Assembly: GCF_025994315.1 (NCBI RefSeq)
Contig: NZ_BAQE01000007.1
DNA length: 64,000 nt
Strand: one strand, 5' to 3'
DNA from: Swaminathania salitolerans
GTDB lineage: Bacteria > Pseudomonadota > Alphaproteobacteria > Acetobacterales > Acetobacteraceae
Shown here piece by piece: positions 1 to 7,553 of the stretch (the first letter of the stretch is position 1; each line of letters opens with the position of its first letter). The notes below the pieces were generated by a model. That model made no database searches and had not been told where the DNA came from. It worked only from the letters and a program-made list of their open reading frames with translations. Position numbers and translations under genes: made by a program.

Positions 1-96
1 CCGGTCCGGGCGCGCCGTCCGGAGGGATGGCGACGCAGGAGAAAGAGGAGAGAAAAGGAAGCGCGAGGAAAACGAGGCCGCTTGATTCAGTTCTAT

Positions 97-2220
97 TCAG
101 TTCTCGCATGCCTGACGCAGCGGGATCGAGAACGTCGCATCGCATCCCGACTCGGGATAGCTCAGGACTGAACTGCCCTGATGACCGAAACCGGCACTGA
201 GAAGTCTGGATCCGAAGCCGGAACCGGACGGCGCCTCTGGGCAAGGGCCGCCATGCTCGCTCCAGTGCAGGGTGAGCATTTCACGCTCTTTCGGCCCGGA
301 CACGTTCCATACGAGGCTTACGCGCCCTTCCTCGACGCTCAGCGCGCCATATTTCGCCGCATTCGTCCCCAGTTCGTGCAGCATCAGACTCAGCGTGGTC
401 GCTGTATTCGGCCCGAGAGAAACCGCCTCACCGGCCAGCGAGAACCGCTCGATGGGTGCGATCCGCACGAGCACGTCCCGCGCCAGCGCCTCGAGATCGC
501 CGCTGCGCCACGACTGGCGAATCAGAAGGTCATGGGCGGAACCGAGCGCGACGAGGCGTTTCTCGAAGGCGCGAACGGCTTCGCGGTTGCTGACGCCCCG
601 GAGACTCTGATTGGCCAGCGCCTGGACCAGGGCGAGAGTGTTCTTGAGACGGTGAGCCAGCTCCTGATGAAGGGTCTCCTGCCGGATCCTGGCCTCGAGA
701 GACGCTGCGGCTGCTTGCGCCCGGTCGGAAACGGCCCGCAGGAATGCCAGCTCCTGCTCGGTCCAGTCGCGCGGGGAAAAACACTGCACGAAGAGACAAT
801 GGGTCAGCTGCCCATGCATGGAACGACCCGGATCGGCGTGCCCGGGTCCAGAATGAGCTGGGCCAGAGTGAACTGGGCCAGAGTGAACTGGGGTCGTGAT
901 CGGCATGAGAAGCAGGGCGCGCACCATGTCCCCAGCCGGGTCTGCCGGATCCGGCGCAGGAATCCAGAGCGTCTCGCGCGCATCCCTTACGGCAACGAGC
1001 AGCCCCTGCTCGAGCACGCGCAAGGCAGAATCGTAGGTCCCGGCAGTGAACCTGCCGGTCACGAGAGGCGGCGAATCGGATTTCCAGTCGTGAAACAGGG
1101 TATAGCCCCCGCCAAGCGGGGCCTCGATCTCTGCCCAGCCGGCCCGATCGGCGCTGAGCGCCTCGCCCAGCGCCCGGGCGGCCGCCTGCCAGACTCCGCC
1201 CGGCGTCTCGACCCGACGCAATGCATCACCCAGCATCACCATGGAAGCGAGGCGGTTTGTGGCGATCCTGTCCCGTGTGATGTCCTCGAGCGTGCCGACG
1301 AGTCGCACGGGCTTCCCCTGTTCGTCATGCTCGATCTCGGCGCGGCGACGAACCCAGATCCGCTCGCCATCCGACATCTTCTCGACCACGAAATCGGTCT
1401 CGATGACCGAGAGATGATCGCTGTCGCCGCTCGCGAAATGGATGAGATCGATATCGGGTACGGGCATACAGCGCTGGAAGACAGCGATCGGACAGAGAAT
1501 CCCGTGCGGCATCTCGGTTATCCGCCCGAGCTCGGCGGAGAGGAGAATGGCATGGCCTCCGTAACGGATCTCGAAGGTCCCGATCCCCGGCAGATCCTCG
1601 ATGGCGGGTGCGCCCGTATTGCCGTCCTGCCCCGCGTTGCCGTTCTGCCCCGTATTGCCGTTCTGCAAACCATCTCCCCCGTCCTCGTCAGAGCCGACGA
1701 GCCGGGCGCACTGACGCCCGAGTGCCTCCAGCCCCCGCATGAGCGCAGGATCGCTCAGGGTATCGCCCAGGGTATCGCCCAGGGTATCGCCCAGGGTGAT
1801 GCTTTCGCGCGCGAACAGATGGAGGCAGAGCCGGTTCGCTCCCGCAGCCGCAGGAATCGCCAGAGCGAACCGCTCGCGATACTGCCAGGGCGCATCGTAG
1901 AGAACATCGCCCGGCAACAGGGCGACCGGGTCCGGAGATGTGCAGGATGCCTCCACCTCCTGCCCCGCCACCGGGAAACGGAGCGCGTCGGGCAGCGGTC
2001 CGAAAGTCGCGACGATCCTGCCGTTTTCGGACCTGTCGTTTTCGCGCCTGCCGGTATCGGGAATATCAGGAGACGAACCATGTGGGCGTGTTGCGCGCGC
2101 GCCATCCGGCGGAGAAACCTCCGCGCCGGAAACGCCCTGACAGATCAGCAGCGCGGCCTGTGCCCGCGCGAGAGAGGCGGCAGCCGAAAGAAGATCTTCC
2201 AGCGCGAGACGAATCGTCAT
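97..2220 (-). CDS. HWE-family sensor histidine kinase with PAS and GAF domains
   Basis: Cytoplasmic signal-transduction kinase of 707 residues. No transmembrane segment is visible. A PAS fold lies at about residues 213-318, ending in a typical GTLEDITRD junction, and a GAF-like region at about 325-505. The HWE/HisKA_2 dimerisation helix follows, with the phospho-acceptor His523 in LAHRLKNTLALVQ. The ATPase domain begins at ELGTNAAKYGAL and contains HWSEHGGP, the motif that gives the family its name, then GFGSRLL. No receiver domain is attached, so a separate response regulator must be the partner; none is adjacent. Three in-frame low-complexity repeats interrupt the linkers (residues 144-155, 187-203 and 445-460), which is unusual. 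Start ATG at 2220. The signal sensed is unknown. Confidence 0.88.
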   Translation of the reverse strand: MTIRLALEDLLSAAASLARAQAALLICQGVSGAEVSPPDGARATRPHGSSPDIPDTGRRENDRSENGRIVATFGPLPDALRFPVAGQEVEASCTSPDPVALLPGDVLYDAPWQYRERFALAIPAAAGANRLCLHLFARESITLGDTLGDTLGDTLSDPALMRGLEALGRQCARLVGSDEDGGDGLQNGNTGQNGNAGQDGNTGAPAIEDLPGIGTFEIRYGGHAILLSAELGRITEMPHGILCPIAVFQRCMPVPDIDLIHFASGDSDHLSVIETDFVVEKMSDGERIWVRRRAEIEHDEQGKPVRLVGTLEDITRDRIATNRLASMVMLGDALRRVETPGGVWQAAARALGEALSADRAGWAEIEAPLGGGYTLFHDWKSDSPPLVTGRFTAGTYDSALRVLEQGLLVAVRDARETLWIPAPDPADPAGDMVRALLLMPITTPVHSGPVHSGPAHSGPGHADPGRSMHGQLTHCLFVQCFSPRDWTEQELAFLRAVSDRAQAAAASLEARIRQETLHQELAHRLKNTLALVQALANQSLRGVSNREAVRAFEKRLVALGSAHDLLIRQSWRSGDLEALARDVLVRIAPIERFSLAGEAVSLGPNTATTLSLMLHELGTNAAKYGALSVEEGRVSLVWNVSGPKEREMLTLHWSEHGGPCPEAPSGSGFGSRLLSAGFGHQGSSVLSYPESGCDATFSIPLRQACEN
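844..895. repeat. 15-bp in-frame tandem repeat inside the HWE kinase gene
   Basis: Units of the type GGGCCAGAGTGAACT repeat directly two to three times with decay at the edges. On the minus strand they encode HSGP-type five-residue units (about residues 445-460), in the loop that precedes the last GAF strands. The length is a multiple of three, so copy-number change would keep the frame. Confidence 0.8.
1613..1666. repeat. 18-bp in-frame tandem repeat inside the HWE kinase gene
   Basis: Three imperfect 18-bp units encode NGNTGQ, NGNAGQ and DGNTGA on the minus strand (about residues 187-203), a Gly/Asn-rich linker just before the PAS domain. Confidence 0.8.
1751..1798. repeat. 12-bp in-frame tandem repeat inside the HWE kinase gene
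   Basis: The unit CAGGGTATCGCC is repeated three times almost perfectly, plus a partial copy. On the minus strand it encodes GDTL units (residues 144-155). The copies are nearly identical, which suggests a recent expansion. Confidence 0.85.
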
Positions 2221-2421
2221 GACAGCGCGCGGCGCGCGCCCTCCCCGGTTGGAAAACCGTCACCCGGGAGGACAATACCCCGGACAGATCCGTTCCTGTT
2301 CATTGACCCAAAACCGCCCTTTCCGTCTCCGACCCCGACCGAAGACCGGCGGGATTCCTGCCGGCCGGATCATCGATCGGAACGGACCGGTTTTATCCGG
2401 TCACGATTTACGGAGTGTTAT

Positions 2422-4503
2422 TCACCAGATTTTAACGCGATCCTCAGGGGAAAGATAGAGCTTGTCCCCCGGCTTGACCCCGAAGGCAGCATACCACGCA
2501 TCGATATTATGCATCGGAATATTCACCCGCGCCTCGGGTGCCGAATGCGGATCCGTCACGGCGCGCTTGCGGATGGAGTCCTCACGCAGCTTCTGGCGCC
2601 AGACCTGAGCCCAGCCGAGGAAGACGCGCTGATCGCCCGTCAATCCGTGCACGACAGGCGCGGGCTTGCCGTGCAGCGAGGCATGATAGGCGTCCAGAGC
2701 CAGAGTCAGCCCGCCCAGATCGGCAATGTTCTCGCCCATGGTGAGCTTGCCGTTGAGATGGGTCCCCGGAAGCACTTCGAACGCGTCATACTGCTTTCCG
2801 AACTTGTCGGCCAGTGCCTGGAAGCGCTTGACATCGTCGGGAGTCCACCATTGGTGCAGACGGCCATGCTCGTCGTACTGACGCCCCTGATCGTCGAAGG
2901 AATGGGTCATCTCGTGACCGATCACGCCTCCGATGCCCCCGTAATTGACAGCCGTATCCCCCTTCGGATCGAAGAAAGGCGGCTGGAGGATTGCGGCCGG
3001 GAAGACGATCTCCACCTGGTTCGGATCGTTATAGGCATTGACCGTCTGCGGGGTCATGAACCACTCGTTGCGATCGACCGCCTTGTCGAGATGACCGAGC
3101 TGGTATTTCCACTCGAAGGCGAAGGCACGCGCACCGTTTCCGTACAGGTCGCCGGGCTTGACGACCAGACCGTCATAGCTGCGCCACTTGTTCGGATATC
3201 CGACCTGGATCTCGAAATTCTGCAGCTTGCGTTCCGCTGCCTTCCGCGTCTCCGGCGCCATCCATGCGACATGCGTCAGACGTCGGCCGAAAGCGGCCTT
3301 CACGTCCTGGGTAAGCGCCGTAATACGTGCCTTCGCCTCGGGCGGGAAATAGCGATGCACATAGATCTTGCCGATGGCCCATCCCATGGCATCCTCGGTG
3401 CGGCCGACAGCCTGCTTCCAGCGCGCCGGGAGTTCGGGCTGGCCCTCAAGTTCGTGATCGTTGAAATCGAAAGCGGCCTGCACGAAATCATGGCTCAGAT
3501 ACCGCGCCGCATTGTTGCCGAGATGGAACGCCAGCCAGGCCTTGACGACGGCCGGATCGGCCTCGACGATCACCTTCGCCATCCCTGCCAGGGCGGAGGG
3601 CTCGCCCACGACGATACGCCGTGCCCCGATATTGTCCGAAGGAATGCCGGCAGCCACCAGATAAGCGGTCCAGTCGATTCCGGGAACCCGCTTCGCGAGC
3701 TCGTCTACCGTCATGGGGTTATAGGTCTTGACCGGGTCGCGCAGCGCCGTGCGCGACCATTGCGCCTCGGCCAGTTTCGTCTCGAACGCCACGACCTTCC
3801 CTGCATTCACGGAAGGATTGGCCCATCCGGTCAGCGTCAGGATCCTGTCGACATAGGCCTGATAGGCCTTCTTCTTGGAGGCGAATTCGGGCTTCAGATA
3901 ATAGTCCCGGTCCGGCAGGCCGAGATCGGCCTGGTGCAGCATGAGAGCGTAATGCGTCGGGTCCTTGTCGTCCGCATTGATCATGAGCATGAACGGGGAG
4001 AAATGAAAGCCGGACTGCGCTGCGGCGAAGATCCGCGCCAGCGACGCGGCATCGTGCTCGTTTCTTATCGTCTCGAGATCGGTCTTGAGAGGGGAAGCCC
4101 CCAGCTTGTCCGCACGCGCCGTGTCGAGGAAGGTGGAATAATACGCGCCCAGCTTTTCTTCCGTCGTCTTCGGGTCGGCCGAAGGATTCTTCCTCGCATC
4201 GCGCAGGATCGACTGGACCCGCTCGCGCGCGGTCTCGGCCAGGATGACGAACGGCCCGAAAGAAGAACGATCGGGCGGGATGACGATATTCTTGAGATAG
4301 GTGCCGTTGGCATAAAGGAAGAAGTTGTTTCCCGGCTTTATGGCCGTGTCCATGCCCGCCATGTTGAATCCCCAGCTGGGATCATAGGGCTTGACGCTGG
4401 CCGGACCGGCCTTGTCCTGGGCCAGAGCCGGCTGGGCAAGGAGCGCGAGACCGCTCACGGCCCCGAGCCACAGAGAAGAGAGACGCTTGTTTTTTCCGGT
4501 CAC
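2422..4503 (-). CDS. Secreted M13 (neprilysin/PepO-like) zinc metallopeptidase
   Basis: An M13 family endopeptidase of 693 residues, the usual full length. The N-terminus has a signal peptide with a hydrophobic core rich in Leu/Ala, ending near AQPALAQ, so the enzyme should act in the periplasm. The zinc site is complete: HEMTH at residues 530-534 and the third ligand in GENIADLGG (Glu591, with Asp595). A NAYNDPNQVEIVFPAAILQ-type substrate-binding stretch typical of M13 precedes the zinc site. Translation appears to start at GTG 4503, with GGAAAG about nine bases upstream. The gene stands alone on the minus strand, with about 200 bp to the downstream kinase gene. The physiological peptide substrate is unknown. 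Confidence 0.93.
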   Translation of the reverse strand: MTGKNKRLSSLWLGAVSGLALLAQPALAQDKAGPASVKPYDPSWGFNMAGMDTAIKPGNNFFLYANGTYLKNIVIPPDRSSFGPFVILAETARERVQSILRDARKNPSADPKTTEEKLGAYYSTFLDTARADKLGASPLKTDLETIRNEHDAASLARIFAAAQSGFHFSPFMLMINADDKDPTHYALMLHQADLGLPDRDYYLKPEFASKKKAYQAYVDRILTLTGWANPSVNAGKVVAFETKLAEAQWSRTALRDPVKTYNPMTVDELAKRVPGIDWTAYLVAAGIPSDNIGARRIVVGEPSALAGMAKVIVEADPAVVKAWLAFHLGNNAARYLSHDFVQAAFDFNDHELEGQPELPARWKQAVGRTEDAMGWAIGKIYVHRYFPPEAKARITALTQDVKAAFGRRLTHVAWMAPETRKAAERKLQNFEIQVGYPNKWRSYDGLVVKPGDLYGNGARAFAFEWKYQLGHLDKAVDRNEWFMTPQTVNAYNDPNQVEIVFPAAILQPPFFDPKGDTAVNYGGIGGVIGHEMTHSFDDQGRQYDEHGRLHQWWTPDDVKRFQALADKFGKQYDAFEVLPGTHLNGKLTMGENIADLGGLTLALDAYHASLHGKPAPVVHGLTGDQRVFLGWAQVWRQKLREDSIRKRAVTDPHSAPEARVNIPMHNIDAWYAAFGVKPGDKLYLSPEDRVKIW

Positions 4504-4596
4504 GCAGCAGCACTTTCCGATTATTGACCACAGCAGCCTGTCCGGTCGTTGCGACCGGAGGCAGAAAACATCATGAGTCCAAACGGACGGGAGAGG

Positions 4597-5220
4597 TCAA
4601 CGCCGCGACCGCTGCCGTCCCGTCTTTTTTCCCGCATCCCGGGAGAAAGCCGCAAGAACGTCATAATCGAACACGACCGTTTTCTCGATGGACGGCCCTG
4701 CGAATTGCTTGAAGGCTTCGTGGGCGGGATCGAAGAAGGCGGGATCGGTCACGACCGGCTTGCCCACATAGAAATTCCGGTCCCCCTCGGAGTTGAACGT
4801 CACGAGAAAGGCCTGCTCCAGCCCGTCATCCACGCCCTCGCCGCTGTTCTGGACACCCGTCTCGATCGAACGCACGGGATGGGTGCCGTCCGGCCTGCGG
4901 GAATCCTCGACGAGGCGGAGAAACCGGCCCGTGATCTCCTGCTTCCTGACGGCACTCGTTCCAGGCCTGTAGCGGAACATCACGATATGACGCACGAGCC
5001 CTGGCCGCCAGTCCGGCGCCGTGAAGCGGGACAGCCCTACCTGTGCTGCGAGCTGTTGCGCCGCATGGGTGCCTGCATCGGCAACGGGCGGGAGCGCGAC
5101 TGGCCCTTTCGAGGCGATCGGCAGGGAATAGGGATCGGCCGAGGCGGGAGGCGAAAGGATCGCGCCGAAACCTCCGGCGACAAGGACGGGGAAACCGAGA
5201 CGCAGAAGACGGGACAGCAC
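4597..5220 (-). CDS. Secreted Dabb (stress-responsive alpha/beta barrel) domain protein
   Basis: Protein of 207 residues with a signal peptide (hydrophobic stretch after MLSRLLRLGF, Ala-rich end at PPASADP). A Dabb ferredoxin-like barrel fills about residues 80-190. It opens with LVRHIVMFRYRPG and ends with EKTVVFDYDV, and contains a conserved H..F...A segment. Dabb proteins in bacteria are mostly of unknown function, and export is not the norm. The start is GTG at 5220, with AAGGAG seven bases upstream on the minus strand. The gene sits 93 bp upstream of the M13 peptidase gene and could be co-transcribed with it, but nothing in the sequence proves this. Confidence 0.8.
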   Translation of the reverse strand: MLSRLLRLGFPVLVAGGFGAILSPPASADPYSLPIASKGPVALPPVADAGTHAAQQLAAQVGLSRFTAPDWRPGLVRHIVMFRYRPGTSAVRKQEITGRFLRLVEDSRRPDGTHPVRSIETGVQNSGEGVDDGLEQAFLVTFNSEGDRNFYVGKPVVTDPAFFDPAHEAFKQFAGPSIEKTVVFDYDVLAAFSRDAGKKTGRQRSRR

Positions 5221-5358
5221 GGACAGGCTCCTTCCGGACGATGACGTTCTGGTTTGCCACTAAATCAGGAAAACAGCCCGAGCGGGTCTAAAATTCCCGT
5301 AGGACGGAAAACGCTTTCGTCAGCCGACGATCGGGCAGCTCCCGCGCCTCCCGCTCCG

Positions 5359-6183
5359 TCAGACCATTGCGGCCTGACGCCGGAAACGCTGCGCCTTGAA
5401 GCGGATCAGACGGAACATCGCCTTCGCCACCAGGGACTGGATGCGGGAATGCGGCGCAAATCCGATCGTCTTGAAGATCATGCTCGTGACGCGGTTGATA
5501 TGCTTGAGCTGATAGCACCCCATGGCGCGCGCCATATAGGCGGCAATGCAGCTCTTGTGATCGTAGGGTGTCCCGGTGGGGAGATTGGTCGTGTAATAGG
5601 CCGTCGCCAGCTCATCGTCCTCGCTCTCGGTCACGCGACCGAGCGCGATTTTCGTGCGCTGCCACATGCTCAGCTTCTCCCGCTTGAGATAGCGGTGCAT
5701 GTGATCGTAGAAGAGCTTGAAATGGCGGTATTCATCGGCGGCGATCTGCTTGCAGATGGCCTTGAGTACGGGCTCGTCGGTCGCATCGGCCAGGGCTGTA
5801 TAGAAGGACGAGGTTCCCGTCTCGACCATACAGCGTGCGATGAGCTCGCCCGTACGCGAACCGCGGATCGACGCATCGACATCCTGCTCGATGTGATAGG
5901 TCGCGCGATAGCGCTCGAAAGCCGACATGTAGTCCCAGCCGGGATCGGCCATCATGGCCCATTTGCCGAGCGCGTCGCCATGCTGGACCTCTTCGACCGC
6001 CCAGTTATCCGCTGCCTGGCGAAAATCGGGATCGCCCACGAAGACGTTGCCGAGATAGACGGCATAGTCGAGGCCGTTCCGCTCGACGACTGCCGCTGCC
6101 TTGATGACCGGGATGATATCCGGATCCACGCGGGATGCATCGAAGGCATCCCAGTTCATCTGATCGATGCGCCAATGTTTCAT
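5359..6183 (-). CDS. Ferritin-like diiron protein resembling acyl-ACP desaturases
   Basis: A helical protein of 274 residues with all elements of a four-helix diiron site: Glu in VVERNGLDY, EEVQHG (ExxH), Glu in VETGTSSFY and DEYRHF (ExxH). The EExxHG and DExRH spacing is that of soluble (plant-type) acyl-ACP desaturases more than of rubrerythrin or ferritin. A desaturase, another O2-activating oxidase or a storage role are all possible. The ATG at 6183 was chosen because the upstream in-frame stretch (Cys-rich, low quality) overlaps the bioB control region. The C-terminal 30 residues are very basic. It diverges from bioB with 116 bp between. Confidence 0.75.
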   Translation of the reverse strand: MKHWRIDQMNWDAFDASRVDPDIIPVIKAAAVVERNGLDYAVYLGNVFVGDPDFRQAADNWAVEEVQHGDALGKWAMMADPGWDYMSAFERYRATYHIEQDVDASIRGSRTGELIARCMVETGTSSFYTALADATDEPVLKAICKQIAADEYRHFKLFYDHMHRYLKREKLSMWQRTKIALGRVTESEDDELATAYYTTNLPTGTPYDHKSCIAAYMARAMGCYQLKHINRVTSMIFKTIGFAPHSRIQSLVAKAMFRLIRFKAQRFRRQAAMV

Positions 6184-6299
6184 GACGCAGTGATGACATG
6201 TCCCGGGGATTTTGGGTAGAGAGACCCGCAAGCAAGCGTGACAAAGGACCCCGTGCTGTGGCATCGCTGCCCGAGCTTTCCTCGCAATGATTTGGAGCC

Positions 6300-7331
6300 A
6301 TGCCCGGCATGTCACTCGATACCCTGACACGCGACCCGGTCGTCCCTCGTGAGCTGCGCGCCGCGGCGCACTGGCAGCCCGAAATCAGACATGACTGGAC
6401 CCGCGACGAAGTGGCGGCCCTGATCGACCTGCCTTTTCCGGACCTCATCTTCCGCGCGCAGCAGGCGCATCGCGCCTATTTCGATCCAACCCGCATCCAG
6501 ATCTCGACCCTGCTCTCCATCAAGACCGGCGGCTGCCCCGAAGACTGCGCCTATTGTCCGCAAAGCGCGCTCCATGAAAAGAGCGTCAAGGCCGAACGCC
6601 TCATGGCCGTCGAGAAGGTTCTGACCGAAGCCCGCGCCGCCAAGGCGGCCGGTGCCGGACGCTTCTGCATGGGGGCTGCGTGGCGCTCTCCCAAGGAGCG
6701 CGATCTGGACACGGTCTGCGCGATGATCGAGGGGGTGAAGGCGCTCGGGCTGGAGACCTGCGTGACACTCGGTATGCTGGATGGCGAACAGTCCCGCCGC
6801 CTCAAGGAGGCCGGGCTCGATTACTACAATCACAATCTCGATACCTCGCCCGAATATTATGACCGGATCATCACCACCCGTACCTATCAGGATCGTCTCG
6901 ACACGCTCTCCAATGTGCGCGATGCCGGAATCAATGTCTGCTGCGGCGGCATCGTAGGCATGGGAGAGGACGAGAACGACCGTGCCGGTCTGATCGCAAC
7001 CCTCGCCTCCCTGCCCCAGCATCCCGAAAGCGTGCCGATCAACCTGCTCGTTCGCGTCGAGGGCACGCCTCTCGCCGAGGCCGAGGCGGTCGATCCGATC
7101 ACCTTTGCGCGTATCGTGGCCGCCGCACGGATCACGATGCCTGCAAGCCATGTGCGCCTTGCTGCTGGCCGCGAACTCATGAGCGACGAGGCCCATGCCC
7201 TCGTCTTCCTCGCCGGAGCGAACTCGATCTTCTGCGGCGACAAGCTGCTCACCACGCCCAACCCGGCGGAACACCGCGACCGCAAGCTTCTGGCAAGCCT
7301 CGGCATGAAGCCCATGACCGAGGGGCACTGA
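6300..7331 (+). CDS. bioB: Biotin synthase
   Basis: Radical-SAM enzyme that inserts sulfur into dethiobiotin, the last step of biotin synthesis. The 343-residue protein has the radical-SAM cluster motif CPEDCAYC (Cys79, Cys83, Cys86) and the YYNHNLDTSPEYY segment diagnostic of BioB. The CCGGIVGMGE segment, with a ligand Cys of the auxiliary 2Fe-2S cluster, and NLLVRVEGTPL are also present. Two ATGs are possible, 6300 and 6309. The only Shine-Dalgarno-like GGAG lies at 6294-6297, too near the first and slightly far from the second. No other bio gene is adjacent. A clear rho-independent terminator follows directly, so this is a single-gene transcript. Confidence 0.96.
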   Translation: MPGMSLDTLTRDPVVPRELRAAAHWQPEIRHDWTRDEVAALIDLPFPDLIFRAQQAHRAYFDPTRIQISTLLSIKTGGCPEDCAYCPQSALHEKSVKAERLMAVEKVLTEARAAKAAGAGRFCMGAAWRSPKERDLDTVCAMIEGVKALGLETCVTLGMLDGEQSRRLKEAGLDYYNHNLDTSPEYYDRIITTRTYQDRLDTLSNVRDAGINVCCGGIVGMGEDENDRAGLIATLASLPQHPESVPINLLVRVEGTPLAEAEAVDPITFARIVAAARITMPASHVRLAAGRELMSDEAHALVFLAGANSIFCGDKLLTTPNPAEHRDRKLLASLGMKPMTEGH

Positions 7332-7352
7332 CGCGCCTCCATCCGGAATCGG

Positions 7353-7389
7353 AAAAAGGCCGGCTCCCGCGAGGGACCGGCCTTTTTTT
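7353..7389 (+). terminator. Rho-independent terminator of bioB
   Basis: A GC-rich stem (AAAGGCCGG paired with CCGGCCTTT, extended by CCC/GGG) is followed by a run of seven T, 22 bases after the bioB stop codon. Confidence 0.9.
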
Positions 7390-7490
7390 GTCTGTACGAT
7401 TCTCCGGGGGCTTCGTCTCACGCGTGCGGGGACGGTCGAATGCGGAGACATCGCAGGGCGGGGGGCGGCTCTCTCCTGCGGCAGGGGGAC

Positions 7491-7519
7491 AGGGCTTCAG
7501 GGCTTCAGGGCTTCAGGGA
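7491..7519. repeat. 8-bp tandem repeat downstream of the TonB receptor gene
   Basis: The unit AGGGCTTC is repeated three times perfectly, followed by AGGG. It lies between the bioB terminator and the stop codon of the minus-strand TonB receptor gene, in DNA with no recognisable gene. Confidence 0.8.
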
Positions 7520-7553
7520 AGCGCGCATCGCCCCTCCCCGCGCCGCGCCGCGA

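Noticed and set aside
181..4527. A 1448-codon open frame on the plus strand, antisense to the HWE kinase and M13 peptidase genes.
   Set aside because: It mirrors two well-identified genes and has no recognisable domain. High G+C codon bias makes antisense frames stay open; its Arg/His/Ile-rich content is typical of such shadows.
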